From NCBI GenBank assembly GCA_026027325.1, contig JAMSLZ010000007.1:1674001-1738000 (forward strand): DNA of 64,000 nucleotides, given 5' to 3'. The translations under genes were made by a program, and so were the position numbers. The notes under the pieces were generated by a model. It was not told the DNA's origin. It ran no database searches and saw nothing but the letters and a program-made list of their open reading frames with translations. The DNA is from Actinomucor elegans. Lineage: Eukaryota > Mucoromycota > Mucoromycetes > Mucorales > Mucoraceae. Numbering within the stretch: position 1 is the first letter of the stretch; every line of letters starts with the position of its first letter. This document shows positions 23,343 through 34,252 of the stretch, in pieces.

Positions 23343-24825
23343 TTAAGCAAGCTTTCTCTTACGGTCCTTGGCTACTTCCATGGACTCCCACATGGCATCT
23401 TCTTCTTCCTCCTCCTGTTCTTCCTCAGTCTTCACCTTGGGCACAGGGTATTCATAAGTTTCATCCACCAAAACACATGTCAAACGCTGTTTCAAATAAG
23501 CCTTATCGACAATATGACGGTAGACGGTCGATGTTTCATGTACACGCAAGAAGCGATCCAGTGAAACACTTGCTATGTGTCTTTCTTTTGTATCTTGCTC
23601 ATCAAATGAAGGGTGGGGCGCTGTCAGTAAATCTGTTGCAGCACCAGTGAATCCCTTGAATTGAGCAGCTCGTTTACCAGTGCGGATATCCAGCATACCC
23701 ACTGTGCTGATGGTATCAGCAAATAAGACATGGTTGTAATCTGTACCAATTGAAAGTACTTTGATAGGGTGTTTGCCGACTTCAATGTTGGTGATGGGTC
23801 GACGTGCAACTGTTGTATCATATAAACGGAACTATACATTCAAGATTAGCTTTTGGTTGTAGGTTTGAACTTTGTCTAACTTACTTGGTGATAATGTGTG
23901 GCTACAGCTAATTTGGTAGCTGCCTTGTTTACAAACTGAAGGTCATGAATCCAGATAGGTTGCTGAAGATCCAAAAAGTCGTTTTTAACATTCTTGGCTT
24001 GAAAGATCAAACCAATACTTCTATTTGACTTTTTCTTGTGAATCGAGGTATTTTTGTTGGGCCCAGCAGCATCTATGGCTTCAGCATCTTGTTTTTTTGC
24101 TTTGATAATGGCTTCTATATCGTATATACATAAATCGCGTTCCTTTCCACCAATGGCAAAGATGTGTGTTGAAGTAGGGTGGCCTCGCATAATCTCGAGG
24201 TCTGATCCAAGATCAAACACTGTATCTGTTGTTGACTTTGTTGAATCCAGTGGTGTATATGAAAGATCTCCAGTTGAGGTACAAGCGCAGATATGTCTAA
24301 GAAAATGAATAAGTTCAATGTTTCTATGCAGGCTGTTAATTACATACTTGTCATGAATGAAAAGACCAACAAAATGGCCCTTCTTGTCTTCTGTACCCAC
24401 AAGCTCGTTTTTGAATTGCTTTAGTACAGCACCAGTTTCAGGTGACATGAATTGAATAAGACCATTCTTACGTGCTACTACAAGCTATAAAGACAATAAG
24501 GTATTAGACTCTGAATTGCCCTGACTCAATTGCACTTCATACCACTTTTTCATTGTCGAGGGTAGCCCATAATAACTTTTGTACTGCTTGTTCTTTATCT
24601 ACTTTTCCAAACATGCCTGTCAAAGGTTGAAGGCCTTGCTCCTTTTTCTTTTTATCGTCTGTTTCTTCTTCTTCAGTTTTTTTGACACGCTTGTGACGCT
24701 TCTCTTGGACCTTGGGAGGAAAAGCGATCCCTGTTCAATAGTGAGTTTGTGTTTGCTCATCAAAAAACTAGACTTTTTTTTTTACATTTAATTAATCCAC
24801 TTTCGTCACCAGTAAAGTACTTCAT
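23343..24825 (-). CDS. NSA1: WD-repeat ribosome biogenesis factor NSA1/WDR74
   Basis: Five exons: 24825-24786, 24730-24543, 24484-24348, 24296-23885, 23831-23343, giving 421 residues. It begins MKYFTGDESGLIKW and contains propeller blades with the family landmarks FAIGGKERDLCIYDIE, PIWIHDLQFVNKAATKLAVA, HYHQFRLYDTTVARRP, VGMLDIRTGKRAAQFKG and IASVSLDRFLRVHE, then an acidic low-complexity tail ending KDRKRKLA. Nsa1/WDR74 binds pre-60S particles in the nucleolus and its release depends on the AAA ATPase Rix7/NVL. The intron 24347-24297 is a multiple of three, so a longer unspliced reading exists, but the spliced join restores the conserved blade. It is transcribed divergently from PIN4, with 182 bp between the starts. 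Confidence 0.88.
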
Positions 24826-25007
24826 TATAGTGTCAAAGGCGATCTATTGACAAAAGGTTATGAAAAAAAAAACTCGAGCTTAGAGAAAATGGGGATACAA
24901 CATATATGCCCAGTAAAAACGGTCACAAAGTTTAATCTGCGCCACATACGCGCCTTTATATAGAACAGTAGGCAGAAGAGGCCCTTTCGCTTTATATTCA
25001 AGCTACA

Positions 25008-25809
25008 ATGGCCAAAGGAAAGCAAGCTACTGGAAACAAAGGAAAAGGAGGAGGAGGAGGTAAATAGAGGCGTAGAGCATTATGCGTTTTAATGAATATA
25101 GCGCGTATAAAAATTGACATATTTCATTAAGATGCTAAAAAAGATGACGGCAAGTTAAAACCTGCTCAAAGCGTTAAGGTAAATCAAGCAATTCAATATA
25201 CTTTTTCTTGAGTAATTAACGAACTCTATCCTTTGATAAACAGGTTAGACATATCTTGTGCGAAAAGCATAGCAGGGTAACTGATTATGATAAAAACATG
25301 GATATTATGCATGATAGTAACGCTTTCAATTGTAGATTATGGAAGCTTTGGCTAAGATCAAAGAAGACAACATGAGATTTGACAAGGTTGCTGAAATTTA
25401 CAGTGAAGATAAAGCTAAAGCCGGAGGTATAAATATCATTGTGCAAATCAGTGAATGAGTAATTGATCAATGGTGTTTTAGGTGCACTCGGTTGGATGAA
25501 CCGTGGTGGCATGGTTGGACCTTTCCAAGATGCAGGTAAGATCAGCCAAATTGATTGTATTCATATTCTTTTAGCTCATGTTCTTTTTTTTTGTGCAGCC
25601 TTTGCTTTACAACCAAGTACTTGTGATAAACCAGTTTTAACCGATCCTCCTGTAACCAATCTTGCATGTGTATTTTTAATCCTGTCTAATATATTTTCTT
25701 TGTAGGTAAAGACAAAGTTTGGTTATCATCTTATCATGGTGGTAAGTCTTGTTGTTATTTTATGCGTAAAGATATGTATTGATTGTTCTTGTAGGAGGAC
25801 CGCAAATAA
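25008..25809 (+). CDS. PIN4: Parvulin-type peptidyl-prolyl isomerase PIN4 (Par14)
   Basis: Eight small exons: 25008-25059, 25132-25178, 25244-25276, 25336-25426, 25482-25535, 25599-25651, 25706-25741, 25795-25809, giving 126 residues (human Par14 has 131). The N-terminus is a basic Gly/Lys tail ([17 protein letters not shown]), the DNA/pre-ribosome-binding part of Par14. The rotamase domain shows [34 protein letters not shown] and [15 protein letters not shown]. It lacks the WW domain of Pin1/Ess1. Par14 acts in the nucleus and in ribosome biogenesis, and here it is divergent from the pre-60S factor NSA1. Seven introns in 800 bp is dense even for this window; all have GT-AG ends and the phases agree. 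Confidence 0.93.
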
Positions 25810-26744
25810 GTTTTACTCAAAATAAAGCTCTGTGTCCCTTTTTTGCCTAAACCAATAAATCCCTTCTCAAACTTGTACTTTTTTTTTAAAAAAAAATACA
25901 GCAATGAATGACTTGCCCCTTTTTTTTCTTCTTTTTGCCAAAAGCATTTGATTCTTGAAAGAGAACATCAAGTTATACAGTTGCACCTTTTCACAATCAG
26001 CCTATCGTTTACTGGACTCATAGATCTATCTATAACGCATAGATACATATATGAGCTGTCTTCACTATAAGTAAAGAAGTAGGTGATGTTATGGCGCTTA
26101 AAGAAAATTGGTCTGATCAGTAATAGGTCAAGTTAACCAAAAATAACTAGTACATGTCTGTACTTTTGACTTGAATTTCAGAATTCCATTTGAAAGAGTT
26201 TGAGAGATTCAAGTATTGGTGACATCTTGAACCTTGTGTGATTTAGTGCTTCCATCCAGCTTCAAAGTATAGTTATAGGCATCATTAAAACCAGCATAAG
26301 GGCGTATAAGCCAACAATCAAATATAATTCTGTCGATTTCGTCAAAAAGTACTACCTTAGATATTACAAGATGAAAGGCATTAACATAGTTCTTTAATTA
26401 CCTTATAATTCAAGTCAATCATAAATACTTTAATGTTTCAGGTCATGTAAGGAAAAAGAAAGGGTATATACTATTGTAACAACATAGTAAAAGTACAATA
26501 GATGTATAATCCTTTTTGCACTAATGTACACGATTCTACAATTAGATGGATGATATAGCTACAGAAAGAGGCGTAGTGGTTCATCATTGGCATGGATTTC
26601 TATGTCAAGTTCAACCTTTGAGCGAGGTTTACCGTAAAGTCATTATATCTATGTAGTATGTGCAGGAGTAGCTTATAATGTACTCTCAATGACTGAAATA
26701 TACTGTATTCATAGCACTCTAATTATATTAAATTAAGCGATTGA

Positions 26745-26815
26745 TTATGAACATGAGTATGAATTAGTTGGGACATTCCATTGAGATCAGGCGAGATTTC
26801 TAAAAATCATTACGT
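26745..26815 (-). repeat. Dispersed intergenic repeat copy (inverted)
   Basis: On the minus strand: AAATCTCGCCTGATCTCAAT, GGAATGTCCCAACTAATTCA, TACTCATGTTCATAATCAAT, matching the family order. Confidence 0.5.
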
Positions 26816-27184
26816 CTGTTTGTAGAAAATGTATATAATCTTTTCAATCATGATTAAAGATATTTTATTTCAGTTCAATTAGCACCTTGGTAAGTGTAGC
26901 ATATTATATTAAATATGAACTACTTGTTAAATGTGACATCTGATTTGCATCTACCGAGAAATGTTTAAATGAATGTAATTAGACGACTGATGTATGTAAT
27001 TTACCAACAGTTATTAATGTATAACCTAGTCACTGTATTTCAATCAAGTAGTCATCCCAGTAGATACAGTAATTCAATCCAGGCATATACAAGTTATTTG
27101 ATGCAAGGCACCCTTTATAGGTTTTTTCTACTCAGTCATTTCATTGGCTGACAGAAAATGCACTAGACGATTCTTCGATCAAAA

Positions 27185-27239
27185 ACGCAGAATTTGATTA
27201 GATCAAGATATTTCAAGATATTTCTTTGAAATTCTGCGT
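27185..27239. repeat. Perfect 11-bp inverted repeat
   Basis: ACGCAGAATTT (27185-27195) pairs exactly with AAATTCTGCGT (27229-27239) around a 33-nt AT-rich spacer that itself contains a tandem CAAGATATTT. Could be a footprint of a small inverted-repeat element or chance. Confidence 0.6.
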
Positions 27240-27920
27240 GAGTATAAATGCCTTGTGAAAGTATTAATATTATGCACCCACATGCGCATGCTTTATACAG
27301 TTCCTGAAATACAGCAATCTCTTTATCTGAAGATTGGTTTTTATCCCCATTGTTTGATATAATTTGTATGATTCGAAAAAGAATTAAATTTTCTATAATT
27401 CATCTTATAAACACAAAGCCTCAATACGCATTTATTTATTATTCTTTGCACTTGAACTACTATTTTTAGGCATCAGTTTGAATTTCTGAGCCCGGAAAAT
27501 TTTTTATCAAACAGATCATCTCATTGGATGGAGAATGTTTAACCTACGAGCCTTTCATGTGAACATAGATGAACTCTTTGGAGTTGTATCAAAACAATCG
27601 AAAATCAAGCTATTGCTTTGATTGTTAGCAAATATTTATAACCGTATTTCAACTTTAAGGCTGATGAGTTGATGTAGTTGTGAGTGACCATAATCAGGAT
27701 CCAAACAACTCCGAAAGTCAATCGTTTTTGCTCTCTGATGCTATATTTTTACTTTGAAGTTGATACAAAATCAGCATTATTCTAAAGAAAATTACGTGAT
27801 GTACGACTTCAATTAGCGTTTAATATGTAAAAGGGTAGCTATTCTCCTTTATATCATAATTCTTAGCTTTTGGTTAATTTCAGAAACCAGAAAATTGAGT
27901 CTAGCCACAGTTGGAAAATT

Positions 27921-28020
27921 GGCATGTCGGGCTAGTCAACTCGAGCGATCTCAACCGATCGCAATCCAATGTCACATCTAATGAGTCGTCCGTGTTCAGA
28001 ATGAGCAGCTGCATTGGGTA
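27921..28020 (+). repeat. Dispersed intergenic repeat, best copy A
   Basis: Begins TTGGAAAATTGGCATG, then GCGATCTCAACCGATCGCAA, TCCAATGTCACATCTAATGA, GTTCAGAATGAGCAGCTGCA. It aligns along about 100 bp with the copy at 41743-41830 plus its upstream TTGGAAATTTGGCATG. Confidence 0.7.
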
Positions 28021-28797
28021 CAAGGTTGCTTTGGCTCGAATTCTTTTGTTCTATTAATCATTTTTGTACGCATGTATTAATTATAACCTTCATAAGCTCA
28101 ATAATATTTTATTTTGGTGTAATTACGTTTTCTACTATCAAATCAAGCCTATTACTATAAAAGCTTAAAGAGCCTATGCGGCTAAACAGTCAAATCTTCT
28201 AGATGTTCGAATTCAGTTCTTTTTTCGCATGAAACAAAACAATAACAAGTTATTAAAGTTTCGGTTAATAGCCAAGGTCGGGAACAAAAAGTATCATGCA
28301 TCCAGCTGACTCAAGTTAGGCAAAATGGAAGCCTGATATGCACTTTTTGATCCAATTGTTTTCGAAATATGTAAAGTATTCTAAATCAAACATAAACAGC
28401 AAGATGTACTGGCATGATAGGTCCATCTGAGTGCACCGTTACTATAGAACTATCCCTAAGGTAATCTATTGCTGTACAACGTTTCTTTCAAGAATGCCCG
28501 CCATGTGCTACCCCAAAATCCTTCACTTTTATTGCATCAAAGTTTGTATAGAGACGTGTATATATATTATATATAAAAAAATAATAATAATATCAAAAGT
28601 TGAGTTGAAAGCACGAGTATGTATCTAATTACCGCTAAATAGGAAAGGTTAGGTTAATCCGATTATTCGATCTAGATAGTAGGGGGGACTTTGAATACCG
28701 GGAATCAGTGAGTATAATCCCAAAAATTGTTTATTATATTATCTAACAGAATTGTGTATGTACAGAATTAATTATATATGTATAAGTGTGTATATGT

Positions 28798-29202
28798 TCA
28801 GAATAGCCAGTCCAAAACCCTTTTTCTAAGTGATTTTTTACTGGTTTTATTTCGATACCGAAACTTATCTTTGATAAAAGATTCGGATAACTGCAGCTTT
28901 TCTTTTAATCGGAGTGATGAATTGCGTCGTACCTTGCTTTGTTCAATGAAGTCATCTTCTGCTAGTACCATGTCTAGCTGTGAGTCGTCCCATCTCTTAG
29001 TAGGAGGTGTTGGCTCAGAGTATCTCTTTTCTGTTACAGTAGTGGTAGTAGTGGTAGTAGGTATCTTGAGTGATTGGCTATAAGTGAGCTTATTGCCATA
29101 CATGCGAAACATGGAAGAGGATGAAGATGTACGCGGTGTGCTAGCAGGGCTATCATGGCTGGATATAGAAGAAGATAATGAGGGTATAGATCGATGATTC
29201 AT
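28798..29202 (-). CDS. Small Ser/Thr-rich protein, function unknown
   Basis: Single-exon frame of 134 residues starting MNHRSIPSLSSSISSHDS. I chose this ATG because the frame further upstream is a poly-Phe reading of an A/T tract. The N-terminal half is rich in Ser, Thr and Pro with runs such as PTTTTTTTVTEKRYSEP. The C-terminal half is charged and more helix-like (SSLRLKEKLQLSESFIKDKF) and ends in a basic-aromatic tail KKSLRKRVLDWLF. No signal peptide, membrane segment or domain I recognise. Codon use is similar to neighbours and the frame ends cleanly, so I favour a real, probably phosphorylated, regulatory-type protein, but it may be a lineage-specific orphan. A 28-nt A/T run lies just upstream in the presumed 5' UTR. 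Confidence 0.5.
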   Translation of the reverse strand: MNHRSIPSLSSSISSHDSPASTPRTSSSSSMFRMYGNKLTYSQSLKIPTTTTTTTVTEKRYSEPTPPTKRWDDSQLDMVLAEDDFIEQSKVRRNSSLRLKEKLQLSESFIKDKFRYRNKTSKKSLRKRVLDWLF

Positions 29203-29225
29203 CTTTGTGGAGTGTAAAGAAGAAG

Positions 29226-29253
29226 AAAAAAAAAAAAAAAAAAAAAAAAAAAA
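29226..29253. repeat. Homopolymer A28
   Basis: A run; on the minus strand a T-run in the presumed 5' UTR of the gene starting at 29202. Confidence 0.9.
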
Positions 29254-29675
29254 GAAAAGAGGAAAGGACGGCTTCTTATTATATAGACCTCGTTTTCTCT
29301 CAGATATGCACAAAAAGGAAATAATTACACGTGCTGCGCTTGTAGAAATATAAAAGCTCCCTTTGAAAAAAAACAAGGTCCATGCCACATGGCAAGATAT
29401 AGTATTATACTATAAAAGATAACACATAAAACATCGGCAGTTTACAGCAAATACATTGTTATATACGACATTTCTAATAGATGTAAAAAAATAAGGGATA
29501 GGAGTTCGAAGGGGGGTCTTTTGATCCGAGCTTGTTTTTTTTTATCGTATGTGTCGTGCATTGGCCATTGAGAACTATTTGGTGCCATGATCCAATGTTA
29601 TTTAGCTATGATAAACTACTTGTATTCTGGATAAGATTCAATCCTGTAGTATGCAGTACATGCAGCAATTGAGAG

Positions 29676-29701
29676 TATATATATATATATATATATATAT
29701 A
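29676..29701. repeat. (TA)n microsatellite
   Basis: Thirteen TA units without interruption. Confidence 0.9.
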
Positions 29702-30023
29702 CATAAACTATCCGTCATAGGGGAGAAAGGGTTCAATCGGGACGGTTCAATGGCAAGAACCCCTTTGAAATAAAAAAGAACAAATAATAAAAGCTGTCAT
29801 ATAAAAAGTGGCACCAATAGGTGCTTCTGTGAACTGCACCGTAAAGTGATACATTACCCCGACTAACAAGTAAAAGGGTGTGGGATGATATTTTAAACAA
29901 TGATTCGATATTTTATTATAAAGCGCTTTCTTAAACTTGAGGTGTCACATTTTCATATACATATAGAACTCCTAATTCCTTCTGCTTTCTCTTCTTCCTC
30001 CTATGTATTGTTAGCTAGGGTCA

Positions 30024-30461
30024 CTAACTATTGCAAAGCTGTGGAGAAGACAATGATCTTTTGACAGTCTTTGTATGGGGTCGATACACTGAAATTCGAT
30101 GCTTTAGTGTCTTGGTTAGCTTGCGATTGGGCGTCTTCTTTGTCTGCTGTTCTGGTAGTGGAGGTGGCGGATTCAATAAATGCTCAAACTGCGGAAATGT
30201 CGTGATTAAGCTGCTTTGATTGGGCTCGTTATCTATGTTGTTAAAGAAATCCAGCTCCAACAAGTGACGCGATTGTTCAAATTCCAGTTCTGGTAACTGA
30301 CTGTAATAACTAGGCGTTTTAGGCTGTGTCGACGTGGTTGTAGGTGGACTACTCGTTTCAACTGGTTCTTTCTTTTTAATAGGAACAATATTTGTCTTTG
30401 CCTTTTTATTGGTGCTTTGATGAGATCGAAAGAAATCTACGATTTGATGAAAGCTAGGCAT
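30024..30461 (-). CDS. Small Pro/Ser-rich basic protein, function unknown
   Basis: Single exon, 145 residues from MPSFHQIVDFFRSHQST. A possible upstream reading has no ATG close to it with a better context. The sequence has a short amphipathic N-terminus, a Thr/Pro linker (SPPTTTSTQPKTPSYYS), an acidic-hydrophobic patch (QLPELEFEQSRHLLELDFF) and a basic C-terminus (RKLTKTLKHRISVYRPHTKT). No known domain. The acidic patch could be a docking or activation-type motif, but that is a guess. Same strand as and 0.8 kb from the Ser-rich gene at 28798, with no sequence similarity between them. Confidence 0.5.
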   Translation of the reverse strand: MPSFHQIVDFFRSHQSTNKKAKTNIVPIKKKEPVETSSPPTTTSTQPKTPSYYSQLPELEFEQSRHLLELDFFNNIDNEPNQSSLITTFPQFEHLLNPPPPLPEQQTKKTPNRKLTKTLKHRISVYRPHTKTVKRSLSSPQLCNS

Positions 30462-31442
30462 ATTATAGTTTAAAGAGAAAAAGGAAAAGAGGGAAAAAAG
30501 AGTATGCAACCTATTGTATTGATTACACACTTTCACAGTGTAGCACATGAGGATTGTTGGCTTTTACCTCATTTAGACTTTTACAGTGCGAGATATGAGT
30601 GTTACAGGCACAAAGCTCATTCTTTTGAAACATAATTTATCATCAATTTGAACGATGCTGACGTGATAGCTACCATAATATCTTTAGATTCGTCTAGCAC
30701 TTATCTACATTGATCTATTAGAATCAAATTGATTTCATTAGAGAACTTGCCTTTTTTTTTCTCTTTTACTTTATTTTGTTCGGGATTGATGGAGGCACTT
30801 TTAGTTTATTGTTCAGCTGCTTCATCACGATTCAGTGTCGTTAGTGAAGACTTTAAGTGAGTTATTTCGTTCTCCGCTGTATTCTCCGTTGTCAGCATAT
30901 AGCACCATCTAGCAGCTGTTGCTGTTGACATATTTGAAAGAAAGTTATCTCATCAGAATAAGCTCTTTGAGTTCTGTGTTTTTCTCGAGAATTATTTATA
31001 AATCTCAATTGGTTCTTGGTACAAATGTACTGTTATGTTTTTTTTCATGAATAGATGACATCTTATTTAAACGCCGATCAAATCAAATGTTTCATCATAA
31101 ATCTCTTCTAATACCTGCCAATACCAACGCATAGCTGTAAAGCCTAGTTTATTTAAAACAACTCCTAATACTATATAATATATTTCAAGTTAATACATGT
31201 ATCTTGGATAATGATTGAGTTACGCGCAGTTTAAGAGCTGCAATGCGAATCACATTAAAGCATCATCGTCCAATCAAATCAGTGCTTTGCACCTCGCTTC
31301 GTAGCATAAAATTCTACGGTAAATTCCCCAAACTAGGAACCAACAGAATCCTTTAGTAATAATTAGAAGCTCATACAAGTATTCTTTATTGAACTGCTCA
31401 ACCAAGATATAGTATAAACACAATAATAAACAAACACCTAAT

Positions 31443-31444
<2 letters not shown>

Positions 31445-31473
<29 letters not shown>
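31445..31473. repeat. (GT)n microsatellite
   Basis: About 14 GT units. The opposite strand reads as a His-Thr run, which explains an artefactual open frame there. Confidence 0.9.
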
Positions 31474-31853
31474 ATGCGTAAAAGGTCATATTGTTTTGTG
31501 TGGGTGCCCCAGTCCGTAGCTGCAATCAGCTCATCCCCTGGGCGTTAGTATACAGGTGGGTTTTTTTCACTGCACTAGTAGACATTTGCTTGCTTTGCTA
31601 TGCTTGTTTATTATATCAAGCGTTGCCCTTAGTTCTTGGCATAATGTATATAAGTGAAGCGTATTGCCCTAGGACCAAAATCATGTTAATAGAGTGTATG
31701 TCGCATTATGATAGGATGACCATTGACGTGATCAGTAAACTACTGCTTAGGTTAGTTCGCTATATTAATCTTCCGGTTCGGCTAGTAATAAAGCCACCCG
31801 ATCAATATCATTTATTAATAGGCCAAGTGTAACAAGCCATTTATCAAGAATAA

Positions 31854-31876
31854 ACCCCACGTGGGGTGTTTTTTTT
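31854..31876. promoter_or_regulatory. 14-bp palindrome with CACGTG core followed by T-run
   Basis: ACCCCACGTGGGGT is a perfect palindrome followed by G and nine T. CACGTG is the bHLH E-box, and CACGTGGG is the high-affinity form known for yeast Pho4. It could be a factor-binding site or, as RNA, a GC hairpin with a U-tract. A PHO80-type cyclin gene lies 0.5 kb to the right but is transcribed toward this site, so it is not in that gene's promoter. Confidence 0.4.
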
Positions 31877-32000
31877 TCGGAATGAAGCTTTTAGTTTTAC
31901 GCGACAGCTACAGTCTCGACAATGAATGGAGTCCTTTGACAGATCGCCTGCATATAAATTTTCTGTACTGTTAATTACCCTTCATGCATTACATTAGAAC

Positions 32001-32249
32001 ATGAATATAGCACACTCTATAGCCTACAATAACAGCACGAGTAACAGCAACAGCACCAGCAGCAGCAGCCTTTGCTTTCAATACATATCATTGGTTTATA
32101 TTAAATCACCGTTAATCCAATCAAAAAGAAGCATCACGAACGCGTTTGCTTACACGAATCTCTCTGGTATCAAAACACAAAAAGGAACATTCGAATACAA
32201 GGGCCAATCAAATGTATTTTTCCCATCCCATCTTTATATGGCAACTTGA
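32001..32249 (+). CDS. Possible small Ser/Asn-rich protein
   Basis: 82-residue frame with an ATG about 45 bp after a CATATAAATT TATA-like element. It starts with an Asn/Ser run encoded by AACAGC/AGCAGC repeats. No recognised domain. It may be a chance frame; I keep it only because promoter-like sequence and start position agree. Confidence 0.25.
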   Translation: MNIAHSIAYNNSTSNSNSTSSSSLCFQYISLVYIKSPLIQSKRSITNAFAYTNLSGIKTQKGTFEYKGQSNVFFPSHLYMAT

Positions 32250-32382
32250 AACGGGGAAAAGGGATAGTTTGTACCTGTTTGTTTGACAGTACCCAATCTT
32301 TTTTATTGAGTTGAAGTATGCAAGATATGAAGAATTATATACAATAGTGAAAAAAAAAGGGAGATATACAAAAAGGAGAATG

Positions 32383-33125
32383 CTAGTCTTTAGGAGAAAC
32401 CAATCCTAAGCGTTTCTTTTTATCAGGTCTTTTGTAAGGATGTGGATGAGAAGGTTTTCTATCTATTGTGGATGTATAAGGTGGAGTTAAAGGCAATACG
32501 ACAGGTTTATGGGTGGTATGATTTATCGTTGGACTGGTAGTAACATTGATCTTGTAGGTATGTGTTTCTGGTTCTAAGCTTGGTGGTGTTAATGACATTG
32601 CATGAGATAATAACTGATCTGCATATTCTTGAAGATCCTCTAATGTAATATGTAATTGAAAATCAATCAAGAATAGCAGTTCTAGCTCTAGTTGATTCAA
32701 TTCCAAGAGAGGTATGCCACCTACTTTGGCGTATCGACTATTTGCGTAAAAAATGTCTGAAGTGAATTTGGAAGCAATCACCACACTATCATACGAATAA
32801 GTTATCTTTAGCTGATATATTTCATCAAAGAAACGTACCTGGTAATCAATAATCGATGAATATTGAATGAATTGATGGTGAATCCGTTATCCAACTTGGT
32901 AATACGATCGAAATAAATCAACATCGACAGTAGTGCTTCGTTAGAAAAGGGTGCAAACTTGTGAATTCGAGTCAAATAAGAGAGAACAGAGATATTAGGT
33001 ACGGCTCTAGAATGAAAGTACGTGATTTGCGTATTGGGTATTTGGTCATTTGTATGCAACATGGACTCGAGCAGTTCAGAGACAATATCGAGTAGTTTTT
33101 TGATAGGAAATTCTGCAATATTCAT
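32383..33125 (-). CDS. PHO80-like cyclin (PCL family)
   Basis: Two exons, 33125-32839 and 32785-32383, giving 229 residues. The cyclin box is clear: FHSRAVPNISVLSYLTRIHK, then ALLSMLIYFDRITKL, NIHRLLITSVVIASKFTSD, YAKVGGIPLLELNQLELELLFLIDFQL. The RIHKFAPFSNEALLS and VGGI....LN.LE..FL..... landmarks are those of Pho80/Pcl-type cyclins, which activate the CDK Pho85. Roles of the family include phosphate signalling, glycogen metabolism and morphogenesis; which one applies here cannot be read from sequence. The C-terminal ~70 residues are a Pro/Thr/Lys-rich tail (PPSLEPETHTYK, RPDKKKRLG) not needed for the cyclin fold. Start chosen at the only ATG preceding the conserved region. Confidence 0.88.
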
Positions 33126-34252
33126 TTTATCGTAGGCTATAAATCCATAGGTATTGTATAAAGAAAGGAGGGAAGAAAAAAGAAAGGAAAGTAAAAAAAA
33201 AAAAAAGTAATATATATTATAAAAAAGAACATAAAGAATTCATTTCATTTAAACCCTTTGGCCTTGCTCTGTGTGCGCGTGCCTCATTTCACCCAGTTTG
33301 ATTGGGCTGAACTTGTTGAATACCAGACAACTAATTATTTTGGCTCAGCTCGCTCACTCTCTCCCTCTCACCCTTCAAAAAGCGCAAACTAAATGGACTG
33401 CTTTTCATGATGAATACGTTTCATTGTAAAGCTTTCTTGGCAAACAATCCATGGTATTGCCAAGCCAAAATGTAATCTACAATGCCATACAGTAGCATAT
33501 GCTGAGTGCTCAGTTTAGACTCGTTGAGTCCATCAAATCAAGAGCTATAAAAGTATACATACCTCGCCAATAAATCAAGCTTATGTTTCAACGTTTAGCA
33601 TGCGTTCTACACCATTTGATGCCAAATTAAGCTCTGAATAAACTCTGTTAATAGACTGCGTATTAGGTTACACTTTTTAATAACAAGACAAGCGCATTAA
33701 AGCACCAGAACGTGCATTTCTGATTCGAAACCAACCTTACTTTGCGTTCCATTACCGCTGCCCGAAGAAAATCTCCGATGAAAATCCATGGGGCCGAATT
33801 TTCCATTTTCAAGATCATTCCTTTGAACGAATCAATCACAATTTAGAAGCCTATTTTATAGTGTTAAATGATACATTTCATATCAGTGCATTTATGGAAC
33901 TAAAAAAATAAAATAAAAATCAAGCATTAGTATATCATTCAAAGGTCATCAGCCAATTTTGATAGAAAAATCTACACACTCATTACACCATTCGACGCAA
34001 AGTAAAATTCTTTTCATATGGAATACTTGATGCTTATTTGCACTTTTTTATCCGTCAGTTACAACAACAAATTTGCCTGTTGTGCTGTTGTTGTTGCTGT
34101 TGCTGCTGCTGCTATTACTGCTGATTCCTATTAATCTCCGAAATCCAATCAAAGCTTCATATAATTGAAAGCTCAAAAAAAGAGTCACATAACGACACCA
34201 CTAAAAAAAAACGCGAAACGGAAAAACAGCAATTCGACGCGTTTTTCTCGTT
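33126..34252. other. Intergenic region, divergent promoters
   Basis: 1.1 kb between the cyclin and the MT-A70 gene. It has a CAA/CTG-type repeat patch near 34060-34125 (TTGTTGTTGCTGTTGCTGCT). No gene seen. Confidence 0.5.

Larger units (their letters stand above)
25810..28797. other. 3.0 kb gene-poor region with repeats
   Basis: No convincing gene. Contains dispersed-repeat copies at 26745-26815 (inverted) and 27921-28020, and an 11-bp perfect inverted repeat with a 33-nt spacer (27185-27239). Short open frames (for example 28431-28628) look like noise. Confidence 0.5.
29203..30023. other. Intergenic region with A28 tract and TA microsatellite
   Basis: Contains the A28 run (29226-29253) and (TA)n around 29676-29701. 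No gene seen. Confidence 0.55.
30462..32000. other. Intergenic region with GT microsatellite and CACGTG palindrome
   Basis: Holds a (GT)n run and the palindrome at 31854-31867. An open plus-strand frame 31491-31832 has no ATG start and begins next to the microsatellite; I do not call it. Confidence 0.45.

Noticed and set aside
29740..29770. tRNA-like GGTTCAATCGG box
   Set aside because: Does not match the B-box GGTTCGANTCC and no A box or acceptor stem could be drawn. I found no tRNA, rRNA or CRISPR in the window.
31274..31525. Minus-strand frame with His-Thr run
   Set aside because: Created by the GT microsatellite.
31491..31832. 113-codon plus-strand frame
   Set aside because: No ATG near its start, begins beside a microsatellite, cysteine/leucine content looks random.
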